A DNA stretch of 64,000 bases. It comes from Porticoccus sp965660005. Lineage in GTDB: Bacteria; Pseudomonadota; Gammaproteobacteria; Pseudomonadales; Porticoccaceae. The stretch is taken from assembly GCF_965660005.1 (NCBI RefSeq), contig NZ_CBFHYF010000003.1:50377-114376 (forward strand), given 5' to 3'. The notes under the pieces are model-generated. The model ran no database searches. It saw only the letters and a list, made by a program, of their open reading frames with translations, and was not told the DNA's origin. Below are positions 26,319 to 34,441 of the stretch, piece after piece (within the stretch, counting starts at the first letter, position 1; each line of letters begins with the position of its first letter). Both the position numbers and the translations under genes were made by a program.

Positions 26319-27113
26319 TTAACCTGCTTTGTCAATCTGCACTTTCGGCGATTTACCTCTGCGGATGATCTCTCCTGCCAGCCCCAGATACGCAAGCGCT
26401 CCCTTCGAGTGCTTATCGTAGCTGAGCGCCGGTTGTCCGTAACTTGGGGCTTCCGCCAGTCGGACGTTACGAGGGATGGCAATACGATAGATTTTGTCGC
26501 CAAAGTATCTTCGCAACTGCGCTGTCACCTCATTGGTCAAACTGTTTCTGGGGTCGTACATGGTGCGCAATATACCTTCGACCTGTAGCTTCGGATTGAG
26601 AAATTTCCCTATTCTCCCGATGGTCATCATCAACGCCGACAACCCTTCCAGGGCATAATACTCGCATTGCATGGGTATGATGACGCCATCACAGGCCACC
26701 AGTGAGTTCACTGTCAACATACTCAGTGACGGCGGGCAATCGATAACAATGTAATCGTAACTGTTTTTCACCCTGGCCAGAGCATGGCGCAACCTGCTTT
26801 CTTTATTGGTCACTCGAAGCAACTCCACTTCGGCTGCCGTGAGATCACCGTTGGCTGGTAACAGATCAAAGTTGCCTGTTTCACAACGCTGCAGCGCTTC
26901 TTCTGTTTTCGTGTCACCGGTGAGTACATCAAGGATGGTGGTTTTCAGCTGGTTTTTTTCTACACCGCAGCCCATGGTGGCATTACCTTGGGGATCCATG
27001 TCTACCAACAGGATACGCTTGTTATAGCTGGCCAATGAAGCCGCCAGATTTACACTGGTGGTGGTTTTCCCCACGCCACCCTTCTGATTGGCAATGGCAA
27101 ATGTTTGACTCAA
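26319..27113 (-). CDS. parA: Chromosome partitioning ATPase ParA (Soj)
   Basis: 264 residues. Deviant Walker A ANQKGGVGKTTT near the N-terminus, VDMDPQGNAT, and IDCPPSLSMLT Walker B are all present. It forms nucleoid-bound dimers that pull ParB-parS complexes. TTG at 27113 is preferred: GAGGA lies 7 bases upstream, overlapping the rsmG stop, and the protein begins SQTFAIANQKGG. A TTG at 27137 inside rsmG is the alternative. Cotranscribed with rsmG and parB. Confidence 0.95.
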   Translation of the reverse strand: MSQTFAIANQKGGVGKTTTSVNLAASLASYNKRILLVDMDPQGNATMGCGVEKNQLKTTILDVLTGDTKTEEALQRCETGNFDLLPANGDLTAAEVELLRVTNKESRLRHALARVKNSYDYIVIDCPPSLSMLTVNSLVACDGVIIPMQCEYYALEGLSALMMTIGRIGKFLNPKLQVEGILRTMYDPRNSLTNEVTAQLRRYFGDKIYRIAIPRNVRLAEAPSYGQPALSYDKHSKGALAYLGLAGEIIRRGKSPKVQIDKAG

Positions 27114-27123
27114 GGCAATGTCC

Positions 27124-27750
27124 TCAGACGGGCGCAATTTCTATCAAGTGCCGACGACCTTCAACACCTGGAACAACAAGCTGATGTGCGCCAACGACAT
27201 TATAGTGTTTTGGCAACTCTCTCAACTCCTGCTCAGGATATTGGCCCTTCATGGCATAGAAACGCCCATGCGCAGAAAGCAGATGAGCGCATTTTTCAGT
27301 CATTCCGGCCAGACTCGTAAACGCCCGACTGATTACGGCATCAAAGGGCTGTTCCGGCCGGTAGGCTTCAGTGCGGGATTGAATCTCCTGAACATTCCCC
27401 AAACCCAGGGTGGTTTTTACCTGGAAGAGAAAGCGGATTTTCTTGCCATTGCTGTCTAGCAGGCTGAACTGGCGCTCCGGGTAACAGATAGCCAGTGGTA
27501 TACCTGGCAACCCGGGGCCGGTGCCCACATCAATAATACGCGTGCCCTTTATCCATGAAGCTATGCTCAGACTATCCAGCAAGTGATGGGTAAGCATCAT
27601 TTCGGGGTCACGAATAGCTGTCAAATTATAGGCACGATTCCACTGCTGCAATAACTCCAGATAAGCAAAAAGGGCAGCTACCTGTCCAGCATCCAAGGGT
27701 AACCCCAGGCTTTGCAGTCCTTCGCGGAGTATCCGTTCGCGGTCCGACAT
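27124..27750 (-). CDS. rsmG: 16S rRNA (guanine-527-N7)-methyltransferase
   Basis: 208 residues. SAM-binding motif VGTGPGLPGIPLAI (about 76-89) and the segment AYNLTAIRDPEMMLTHHLLDSL are diagnostic. It methylates G527 of 16S rRNA. Its start abuts the mnmG stop (TAA-ATG), and parA begins 10 bases after its stop, the conserved mnmG-rsmG-parA-parB order. Confidence 0.96.
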   Translation of the reverse strand: MSDRERILREGLQSLGLPLDAGQVAALFAYLELLQQWNRAYNLTAIRDPEMMLTHHLLDSLSIASWIKGTRIIDVGTGPGLPGIPLAICYPERQFSLLDSNGKKIRFLFQVKTTLGLGNVQEIQSRTEAYRPEQPFDAVISRAFTSLAGMTEKCAHLLSAHGRFYAMKGQYPEQELRELPKHYNVVGAHQLVVPGVEGRRHLIEIAPV

Positions 27751-29649
27751 TTAGGAGGCGATCTTTTTTTCAACCAGCGATTTTCGTTTGAGATAGATTA
27801 GCAACAAAGATACCGCCGCTGGCGTAACACCCGGTATACGGGATGCTCTGGACAGGGTGTCCGGCCGCGCGGCTATCAGTTTCTGTTTTACCTCATTGGA
27901 CAGCCCCTTGACTACACTGAAATCAAAATCAGCTGGGATCGGCGTGTTTTCCTGGCGCTGCATACGGTCAATTTCTTCTTGTTGGCGGGCAATGTAGCCT
28001 GCGTACTTTGCATCGATCTCCACTTGCTCAGCCACTTCCTCGGCTATTTGCGGCGGCACTTCCTGCAATAATCGAATATCTTCATAGTGCAATTCCGGTC
28101 GCTTCAGCAGCTCGAAGAGACTGTATTCATGCATTGGCATAGATCCGGTTTTTTGGGCGATCACCTCAGCCTGCGGGCTATCTGGCTGAATCCAGCAACC
28201 CTTCAGTCGTTGCTGCTCTCTTGCTACCGCTTCACGTTTCGTACAAAAGAGCTGCCAACGCTCATCGTTAACCAATCCGAGTTCCCGCCCTTTCTCAGTA
28301 AGACGCAGGTCGGCATTGTCCTGCCGCAACAACAGCCGATATTCTGCACGACTGGTAAACATCCGGTAGGGTTCCTGCGTTCCCATGGTAATCAGATCGT
28401 CCACCAAGACACCGATGTAGGCTTCATCCCGTCGCGGGCACCACGGTGCCTTTTCACGACTCCGCAATCCGGCATTTAATCCCGCCAGCAAGCCCTGTGC
28501 GGCAGCTTCTTCATACCCGGTAGTACCATTTATCTGGCCAGCAAAAAACAACCCGTCAATGTGCTTGCTCTCCAATGAATACTGCAAATCCTGAGGATTA
28601 AAATAATCGTACTCAATGGCGTAACCCGGCCTGGTTATATGTGCGTTTTCAAAGCCCTCTATCGAGCGAACCAGTTCCATCTGCACATCGAAGGGCAAAC
28701 TGGTCGAAATACCGTTGGGGTAGAGTTCGTGGGTTGTCAAGCCCTCCGGTTCAATGAAGATCTGATGACTTTGCTTATCGGCAAACCGTACCACTTTATC
28801 TTCAATCGAAGGGCAGTATCGGGGACCAACTCCCTCGATAACCCCGGTGTACATGGGTGAGCGGTTCATCCCACCACGGATAATCTCATGTGTCCGCTCA
28901 TTGGTGTAGGTAATGTAACAGCAGGTCTGCTGTGGGTGTTGAGAGGCGTCTCCGAGATAGGACATGACAGGTTCAGGTTTATCACCCCACTGTACCTGCA
29001 ATCCATCAAAGTTCACACTTCGGGCATCAATCCTTGGCGGTGTCCCGGTCTTCAGCCGATCAACTCTCAGGGGCAACTCCCGAAGCCTTGCCGCCAACCC
29101 CATCGCTGGCGGATCGCCTGCTCGACCACCGGCATAGTTTTCCAGCCCGATATGTATTTTTCCCGCCAGAAAGGTCCCCGCTGTCAAAACAATTGTTTTC
29201 GCGCTGAAACGCAACCCCATTTGAGTAACCACACCGCTCACCCGCAGCCCATCCATAAGCAAATCCTCAGCTGCTTGCTGAAAAATCCACAGATTGGGCT
29301 GGTTTTCGAGAATCTGACGAACAGCGGCCTTGTATAGAATACGGTCTGCCTGGGCCCTGGTTGCCCTGACGGCTGGCCCTTTTCTGGCATTCAGGGTTCG
29401 GAACTGTATACCGCTCAAGTCGGTTGCTTTGGCAATAATGCCACCCAGGGCATCGACCTCTTTCACTAGATGGCTTTTGCCTATGCCCCCGATTGCCGGG
29501 TTACAGGACATCTGTCCCAATGTTTCGATGTTGTGTGTAAGCAATAGTGTCTTGCAACCCATTCGGGCCGCAGCCAGACAAGCTTCAGTTCCGGCATGAC
29601 CGCCACCAATGACGATGACATCGAACGTTTCCGGATAATACATGGACAA
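27751..29649 (-). CDS. mnmG: tRNA uridine-34 carboxymethylaminomethyl modification enzyme MnmG (GidA)
   Basis: 632 residues. FAD-binding GGGHAGTEACLAAARMG (about 16-32), NPAIGGIGKSHLVKEVDALGG and the cysteine-bearing C-terminal GYEEAAAQGLLAGLNA signature are present. With MnmE it installs cmnm5U34 on tRNAs; the partner gene mnmE is 3 kb away across the DnaA-box cluster. First leftward gene from the origin; a TATAAT at the complement of 29683-29688 is a possible promoter element. Confidence 0.96.
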   Translation of the reverse strand: MSMYYPETFDVIVIGGGHAGTEACLAAARMGCKTLLLTHNIETLGQMSCNPAIGGIGKSHLVKEVDALGGIIAKATDLSGIQFRTLNARKGPAVRATRAQADRILYKAAVRQILENQPNLWIFQQAAEDLLMDGLRVSGVVTQMGLRFSAKTIVLTAGTFLAGKIHIGLENYAGGRAGDPPAMGLAARLRELPLRVDRLKTGTPPRIDARSVNFDGLQVQWGDKPEPVMSYLGDASQHPQQTCCYITYTNERTHEIIRGGMNRSPMYTGVIEGVGPRYCPSIEDKVVRFADKQSHQIFIEPEGLTTHELYPNGISTSLPFDVQMELVRSIEGFENAHITRPGYAIEYDYFNPQDLQYSLESKHIDGLFFAGQINGTTGYEEAAAQGLLAGLNAGLRSREKAPWCPRRDEAYIGVLVDDLITMGTQEPYRMFTSRAEYRLLLRQDNADLRLTEKGRELGLVNDERWQLFCTKREAVAREQQRLKGCWIQPDSPQAEVIAQKTGSMPMHEYSLFELLKRPELHYEDIRLLQEVPPQIAEEVAEQVEIDAKYAGYIARQQEEIDRMQRQENTPIPADFDFSVVKGLSNEVKQKLIAARPDTLSRASRIPGVTPAAVSLLLIYLKRKSLVEKKIAS

Positions 29650-30224
29650 AAGGCCGCTCTGTAGTTTTTGGCAGGGGCGGTGATTATAAAGTAAATTGTT
29701 TATAATTTAACCGTTTGGTTTTGTTAGCCCTATTCATTGTCTCTTTGTTTAATTTGGCAAGTTCGGTATTGTCTCCGTTAACCATAAAAATAGATTAAAT
29801 ATATTTTCTTTATGTAAGTATTAGTAAATAGTAGTTATATATGTACGGTTGTTTTTCTGTGGGTAGATCAAAATATCCTTTTAATATTAATTAGTTACAA
29901 GCTGTATAAACCACTTGCTAAGTTGCATAGAGAGCCGCCCGTTTCTTTGTGTATCTTGTGGGCTAAACCCCCTGTTACCCACAGGTCTCGTAAATAAGAA
30001 GTTACCCACAATTTTATTAAGGATAAATCCGCCCAATTATCCCGTAAGTTACCCACAGTTTTAGCACAGCTGTGGGTAACTAGCTTTGAAGGTGGTTTTT
30101 TCTGTGGGTAAGTTTGTATGAAGATTATTTGTTTCAGCGGAAGATCTTTCATTGATATGCCTCCAGATATTCATTAAAATCCTCCGCCCTCAGAAGGTAA
30201 CCGGCCAGCTTAAGGAAGTCCGCC
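29650..30224. other. Probable chromosomal origin oriC with DnaA-box cluster
   Basis: 575 bp without genes between divergent mnmG and rpmH. It contains five exact TTACCCACA boxes: 29975-29983, 30002-30010 and 30049-30057 on plus, and 30071-30079 and 30103-30111 on minus. A sixth box, CTACCCACA, is at 29858-29866 (minus). Beside them is a very A+T-rich stretch (about 29770-29905), a candidate unwinding element. The boxes carry C at position 4 instead of the usual T of TTATCCACA. Transcription diverges here. This is known organisation for an origin; the exact replication start is inferred. Confidence 0.75.
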
Positions 30225-30359
30225 ATGAAAAGAACATTTCAGCCCAGTGTATTGAAGCGCAAGCGTACCCACGGATTTCGTGCACGCATGGCCACAAAAA
30301 ATGGTCGTCAGGTAATCAATCGTCGTCGCGCCAAGGGCCGCAAGCGCCTGGCAGCCTGA
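30225..30359 (+). CDS. rpmH: 50S ribosomal protein L34
   Basis: 44 residues, MKRTFQPSVLKRKRTHGFRA at the N-terminus and a C-terminal RRRAKGRKRLAA, typical Arg/Lys-rich L34. An AAGGA Shine-Dalgarno lies about 8 bases before the ATG. First rightward gene from the origin, followed by rnpA. Confidence 0.97.
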   Translation: MKRTFQPSVLKRKRTHGFRARMATKNGRQVINRRRAKGRKRLAA

Positions 30360-30385
30360 CTGTTATCCTTGATCAGGGCAGTCCT

Positions 30386-30751
30386 GTGCCCGAGACATCT
30401 TTTGGCAGAAACAAGCGTCTATTAACAGCCCGGGCTTACCAGGCTGTTTTTTCTGGTACCTGCTTCAAAGTTGCACACCCAAATCTTCTATTACTGGCCA
30501 AACCTAACGGGCTGTGTCTGCCCAGGCTCGGTCTTGTGGTGGCAAAAAAACATATTCGTCGGTCAGTTGATCGCAATCGTGTCAAGCGAGTTGTCCGTGA
30601 AACCTTTCGCCAGTCTCAAAACCTTCTCGATTCTCTCGATATCATTTTCCTGGCCCGTCAGGGTATGGATTGCTTAACGCCGAAAGAACAAACCGACCTG
30701 CTTGAAAACAGCTGGCGGCGTTTATCGCGTAAACTTCAGGCGGAATTGTAG
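30386..30751 (+). CDS. rnpA: Ribonuclease P protein component
   Basis: 121 residues from a GTG at 30386 (119 in E. coli). It has the hydrophobic cleft region FGRNKRLLTARAYQAVF and the signature LGLVVAKKHIRRSVDRNRVKRVVRETFR (RNR box). It assists the RNase P RNA in maturing tRNA 5' ends. A longer frame open from 30152 overlaps rpmH and is not used. AGGG lies 7 bases before the GTG. 26 bases after rpmH. Confidence 0.93.
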   Translation: MPETSFGRNKRLLTARAYQAVFSGTCFKVAHPNLLLLAKPNGLCLPRLGLVVAKKHIRRSVDRNRVKRVVRETFRQSQNLLDSLDIIFLARQGMDCLTPKEQTDLLENSWRRLSRKLQAEL

Positions 30752-30753
30752 TC

Positions 30754-30984
30754 GTGCGCTCATTTTTGCTGGCTCTACTAAAGGGGTATCAGTACCTGGT
30801 AAGCCCACTGTTAGGAAAAAACTGTCGTTTCTATCCCAGTTGCTCTTGCTACGCTGAGGAAGCAATTAAAGTGCACGGCGCTTCAAAGGGTGTCTATCTA
30901 GGCTTCCAGCGTCTGTTAAAGTGTCACCCCTTCTATGCCGGTGGCTATGATCCTGTACCGCAATCTGAAAAAGAAAAGAGTTAA
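30754..30984 (+). CDS. yidD: Membrane protein insertion efficiency factor YidD
   Basis: 76 residues, GTG start 2 bases after the rnpA stop. The family signature LVSPLLGKNCRFYPSCSCYAEEAI with the conserved cysteines and the CHPFYAGGYDPVP tail are complete. A small amphipathic inner-membrane-associated protein thought to help YidC-dependent insertion; yidC follows 6 bases later. Confidence 0.95.
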   Translation: MRSFLLALLKGYQYLVSPLLGKNCRFYPSCSCYAEEAIKVHGASKGVYLGFQRLLKCHPFYAGGYDPVPQSEKEKS

Positions 30985-30990
30985 ATTACT

Positions 30991-32688
30991 ATGGATTGGC
31001 AACGTTCTTTATTGATAGGTGGCATGTTGGTAGTGCTGTATATGTTGTTTCTTGAGTGGGATACCTTTCAAGGTGCCCAGACAGATCAGAATCCTGTGTC
31101 TGAAGAAACCATACTAGCCCCGGATACAAAGCAACTACCGGCTGAGTCAACCCCCGAACCTGCGACCAACGAAATACCGACATTACAAAATGATAATGTT
31201 GCGGTGAAGGCCACATCGACAGAAACGGACGCTCCGGGTACTTCAACAACACGGCTTTTGTCGGTATCTACCGATGTACTGCATGTGCTGATCGATACTC
31301 GGGGCGGTGATATTGTTCGGGTGGAACTGCCGGAACACCTGACAAGGTTACAGGAAGATTCTCCGCCGTTCGTTCTTTTAAATCAGACAGCCAGTAATAC
31401 TTACATTGCCCAGAGTGGTTTGATTGGCATTAATGGAACAGATAACACCGAGGGGCGTCCTCTCTTCAAAGCTGAAAAAAGTGAATATCGGCTTGCTGAT
31501 GGTGCCGAGGGAATACAGGTAGATATGGTGTTCCAGCAGGATGACGTCACCATTACTAAACGCTTCAGTTTTACTCGAGCTGATCACCTGATAGAAGTAA
31601 CCTACCTTGTTGACAATCAGGGCACCAATGCTTGGCAAGCCGGCTTATTTGGCCAGATAAAACGGGATAGCCACGAGCCATCCGTGGCCACTGGAATGGG
31701 GATGAACCCTTATGTGGGTGCCGCTTTGCGCACCACAGAAGAAAATTACAAAAAGGTCGAGTTTGAAGATCTCGTTGAAGCACCTTTCAAGGACACCCTG
31801 GAGGGCGGTTGGATTGCTATGATCCAACATTATTTCATCAGTGCCTGGATACCGGATCAATCGACGACCAATGCATTTTCCCTGCGTCAATTGGGTAACC
31901 AGGATCTTTACACTATTGGTTTTACCTCACCACAAATATCAGTTGAACCAGGTGCCACCGGAGAGCTTAAAGCAGCGTTTTATGCTGGTCCCAAAGATCA
32001 ATACAGGTTGGAAGAAATTTCTCCCTACCTTGATTTGACTGTGGACTATGGCTGGCTCTGGTGGGTGTCAAAACCCCTGTTCTGGGTCCTTTATCAATTG
32101 CATGAACTGATTGGTAACTGGGGTTGGTCGATTATTCTCCTGACCGTATTCATTAAGGCAGCATTCTATAAATTATCTGCCACCAGCTATCGCTCCATGG
32201 CAAATATGCGTCGATTGCAGCCAGAAATGTTGCGCCTCAAAGATCTTTATGGGGATGATCGCCAGAAGCTATCCCAGGAGACGATGAATCTATACAAGCG
32301 AGAAAAAGTAAATCCTATGGGTGGGTGCCTGCCTATTCTGGTGCAAATGCCGGTGTTTATAGCACTTTATTGGGTACTATTTGAAAGTGTGGAGCTGCGG
32401 CATGCACCATGGATACTCTGGATTCAGGATTTGTCGGTCAAGGACCCGCTCTTTATTCTGCCGTTGCTAATGGGTGCCAGCATGTATATTCAGCAGCAGT
32501 TGAATCCCACACCTCCGGATCCTACTCAGGCCAAAATCATGCAAATGATGCCCATAGCCTTTACTTTTTTCTTCATGTTCTTCCCGGCTGGACTAGTGCT
32601 TTACTGGACGGTAAACAATATTCTTTCAATAATCCAACAGTGGATGATCACCCGCCAGATAGAAGCGGCTCCCTTGAAAAAGAAATGA
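30991..32688 (+). CDS. yidC: Membrane protein insertase YidC
   Basis: 565 residues. It has an N-terminal membrane helix (about 6-21), a large periplasmic P1 domain (about 60-350) preceded by a Pro/Glu/Thr-rich linker, then the conserved C-terminal 60KD_IMP domain with five helices: GNWGWSIILLTVFIKAAFY (including the groove arginine/lysine region), NPMGGCLPILVQMPVFIALYWVL, and FFMFFPAGLVLYWTVNNILSIIQQ. It inserts and folds inner-membrane proteins, including Fo subunit c. Charged end APLKKK. Confidence 0.97.
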   Translation: MDWQRSLLIGGMLVVLYMLFLEWDTFQGAQTDQNPVSEETILAPDTKQLPAESTPEPATNEIPTLQNDNVAVKATSTETDAPGTSTTRLLSVSTDVLHVLIDTRGGDIVRVELPEHLTRLQEDSPPFVLLNQTASNTYIAQSGLIGINGTDNTEGRPLFKAEKSEYRLADGAEGIQVDMVFQQDDVTITKRFSFTRADHLIEVTYLVDNQGTNAWQAGLFGQIKRDSHEPSVATGMGMNPYVGAALRTTEENYKKVEFEDLVEAPFKDTLEGGWIAMIQHYFISAWIPDQSTTNAFSLRQLGNQDLYTIGFTSPQISVEPGATGELKAAFYAGPKDQYRLEEISPYLDLTVDYGWLWWVSKPLFWVLYQLHELIGNWGWSIILLTVFIKAAFYKLSATSYRSMANMRRLQPEMLRLKDLYGDDRQKLSQETMNLYKREKVNPMGGCLPILVQMPVFIALYWVLFESVELRHAPWILWIQDLSVKDPLFILPLLMGASMYIQQQLNPTPPDPTQAKIMQMMPIAFTFFFMFFPAGLVLYWTVNNILSIIQQWMITRQIEAAPLKKK

Positions 32689-32689
32689 T

Positions 32690-32714
32690 ACAAGGCTCCC
32701 GCAGGGGGCCTTGT
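32690..32714. other. Stem-loop between yidC and mnmE
   Basis: ACAAGGC and GCCTTGT (32690-32696 with 32708-32714), with an inner CCC/GGG pairing, form a near-perfect hairpin directly after the yidC stop and 10 bases before the mnmE ATG. No T-run follows, so it may stabilise or process the mRNA rather than terminate it. Confidence 0.45.
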
Positions 32715-32723
32715 TGGTGATAC

Positions 32724-34097
32724 ATGAACGGCCTCAGTCACGATCAGGATGTTATTGTCGCAGTAGCCACCCCCCCCGGACGGGGCGGGGTTGGTGTGGT
32801 ACGTATTTCAGGTCTTGCTCTTGACCCATTGATCAACGGTTTTATCGGGAGAAAGCTCGAACCACGACAAGCGGTATTTACGGACTTTCACGATGCCAAA
32901 AATCAGGTTATTGATCGCGGTTTAGCGATCTACTTTCCTGCACCGCATTCTTTTACCGGAGAGCATGTACTCGAACTGCAGGGGCATGGGGGTCCAGTCA
33001 TCATGGATATGCTCCTGCAACGCGCTATTCAGCTGGGTGCCAGACTTGCCCGCCCCGGTGAATTTTCACAACGGGCCTTCCTTAACGATAAGCTGGATCT
33101 GACTCAAGCTGAGGCCATTGCTGACCTGATTGATGCCACCTCCGAACAGGCAGCCCGATGTGCAATCCGCTCTCTGCAGGGAGCCTTTTCAACGCAAATT
33201 CACCAATTGCTGGAGGCGTTGACCGCCCTGCGGATATATGTCGAGGCAGCTATCGACTTTCCCGAAGAAGAAGTCGATTTTTTGGCCGATGGCCGGGTCA
33301 GTGCTGATTTGAATGGAATCATTATCCAGCTCGATGAGCTGTTTTATCAGGCAAGACAGGGTGCCTTGCTGAAAGAGGGCATGACGGTTGTCATCGCAGG
33401 CAAACCGAATGCCGGCAAGTCCAGTTTACTCAATGCACTATCTGGTCGGGATAGTGCAATAGTCACCGAAGTAGAGGGAACCACCAGAGATTTATTGAGG
33501 GAGGAGATAAGCCTGGATGGAATGCCACTGCACGTAATTGATACGGCGGGCCTTCGTGATACGGGTGATCCGGTGGAAAAGGAAGGCATTCGCCGTGCCT
33601 GGCAGGCAATAGAGGGGGCGGATCGGATTTTATTTGTGGTGGATAGCAGCCAACCCTACTCACTGGATCCAAAAAAAAACTGGCCTGATTATTTCAGCAG
33701 GTTTCCTCAGGCAGAAAATATCAGTTTTATTTTGAATAAAGCCGACACATCAACTCTTCCGGTCGGAATTACAGAGGACCGTGGCCATCCAGTAGTAACA
33801 CTCTCCGTCAAACAGGGTTTGGGATTGAACTATCTGGTTGACCACCTCAAGCAATGCATGGGCTATACGAGTAGCGAGGTTGGCAGTTTTGCCGCAAGAC
33901 GACGACACCTGGATGCATTAGAGCGGGCACAACAATACCTGCACAGTGGTGTAGAGCAGCTTCATCAAGCGGGAGCGGGGGAGTTGTTGGCCGAAGACCT
34001 GCGTTTGGCGCAGCAGTGCCTGGCGGAAATTACAGGTGAATTTACTTCGGATGATCTACTTGGGCGAATTTTTGCCAGTTTTTGTATCGGAAAATGA
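32724..34097 (+). CDS. mnmE: tRNA modification GTPase MnmE (TrmE)
   Basis: 457 residues. N-terminal tetrahydrofolate-binding domain (VAVATPPGRGGVGVVRISG), helical domain with inserted G domain: G1 GKPNAGKSSLLN (about 225-236), G2 region EGTTRD, G3 DTAGLRDT, G4 NKAD. It ends in the essential CIGK motif (Cys454). It acts with MnmG on wobble uridines. 35 bases after yidC, last gene before the dnaA leader. Confidence 0.97.
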   Translation: MNGLSHDQDVIVAVATPPGRGGVGVVRISGLALDPLINGFIGRKLEPRQAVFTDFHDAKNQVIDRGLAIYFPAPHSFTGEHVLELQGHGGPVIMDMLLQRAIQLGARLARPGEFSQRAFLNDKLDLTQAEAIADLIDATSEQAARCAIRSLQGAFSTQIHQLLEALTALRIYVEAAIDFPEEEVDFLADGRVSADLNGIIIQLDELFYQARQGALLKEGMTVVIAGKPNAGKSSLLNALSGRDSAIVTEVEGTTRDLLREEISLDGMPLHVIDTAGLRDTGDPVEKEGIRRAWQAIEGADRILFVVDSSQPYSLDPKKNWPDYFSRFPQAENISFILNKADTSTLPVGITEDRGHPVVTLSVKQGLGLNYLVDHLKQCMGYTSSEVGSFAARRRHLDALERAQQYLHSGVEQLHQAGAGELLAEDLRLAQQCLAEITGEFTSDDLLGRIFASFCIGK

Positions 34098-34441
34098 CTT
34101 TTCTTGTACAGGTAGTCATCAATCATGGAAATCCGGTGACGCCGCCAGTTCCTGTGGACTAATCGACAGCAAACCCCCAGCAAACTCACATTTTGATAAC
34201 AGGTTATCCACAGATACTGGTTAAAAAACAACCATAATAAATATATTTTTTGTGCATAATAGATAACTATAGATATTATATAACTTACTGATATATATAA
34301 ATTATTATAATTTATCGCCAGTATTGGTAATATCAGATAGGTGTGGATAACCAACCATTTTGTCGATAGACTGAGTCCATAAAAACAACACGAATTATCC
34401 GTATTTTCGTGCCACCCACGAAGCATAAGAAGGGGTTTGGT
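34098..34441. promoter_or_regulatory. dnaA upstream region with two consensus DnaA boxes and an A+T-rich core
   Basis: 344 bp without genes. There are two exact consensus DnaA boxes, TTATCCACA at 34204-34212 (plus) and at 34342-34350 (minus), flanking about 100 bp of almost pure A+T (34225-34320). It is suitable for dnaA autoregulation, and possibly a second origin element. A Shine-Dalgarno AGGGG (34431-34435) precedes the chosen dnaA start. Confidence 0.65.

Noticed and set aside
26315..26503. Longer ParB N-terminus
   Set aside because: It would overlap parA by about 185 bases; MVRRKGLGRG at 26314 is the conserved start.
30152..30385. Upstream extension of rnpA
   Set aside because: It runs out of frame across rpmH; the GTG at 30386 gives the normal RnpA length.
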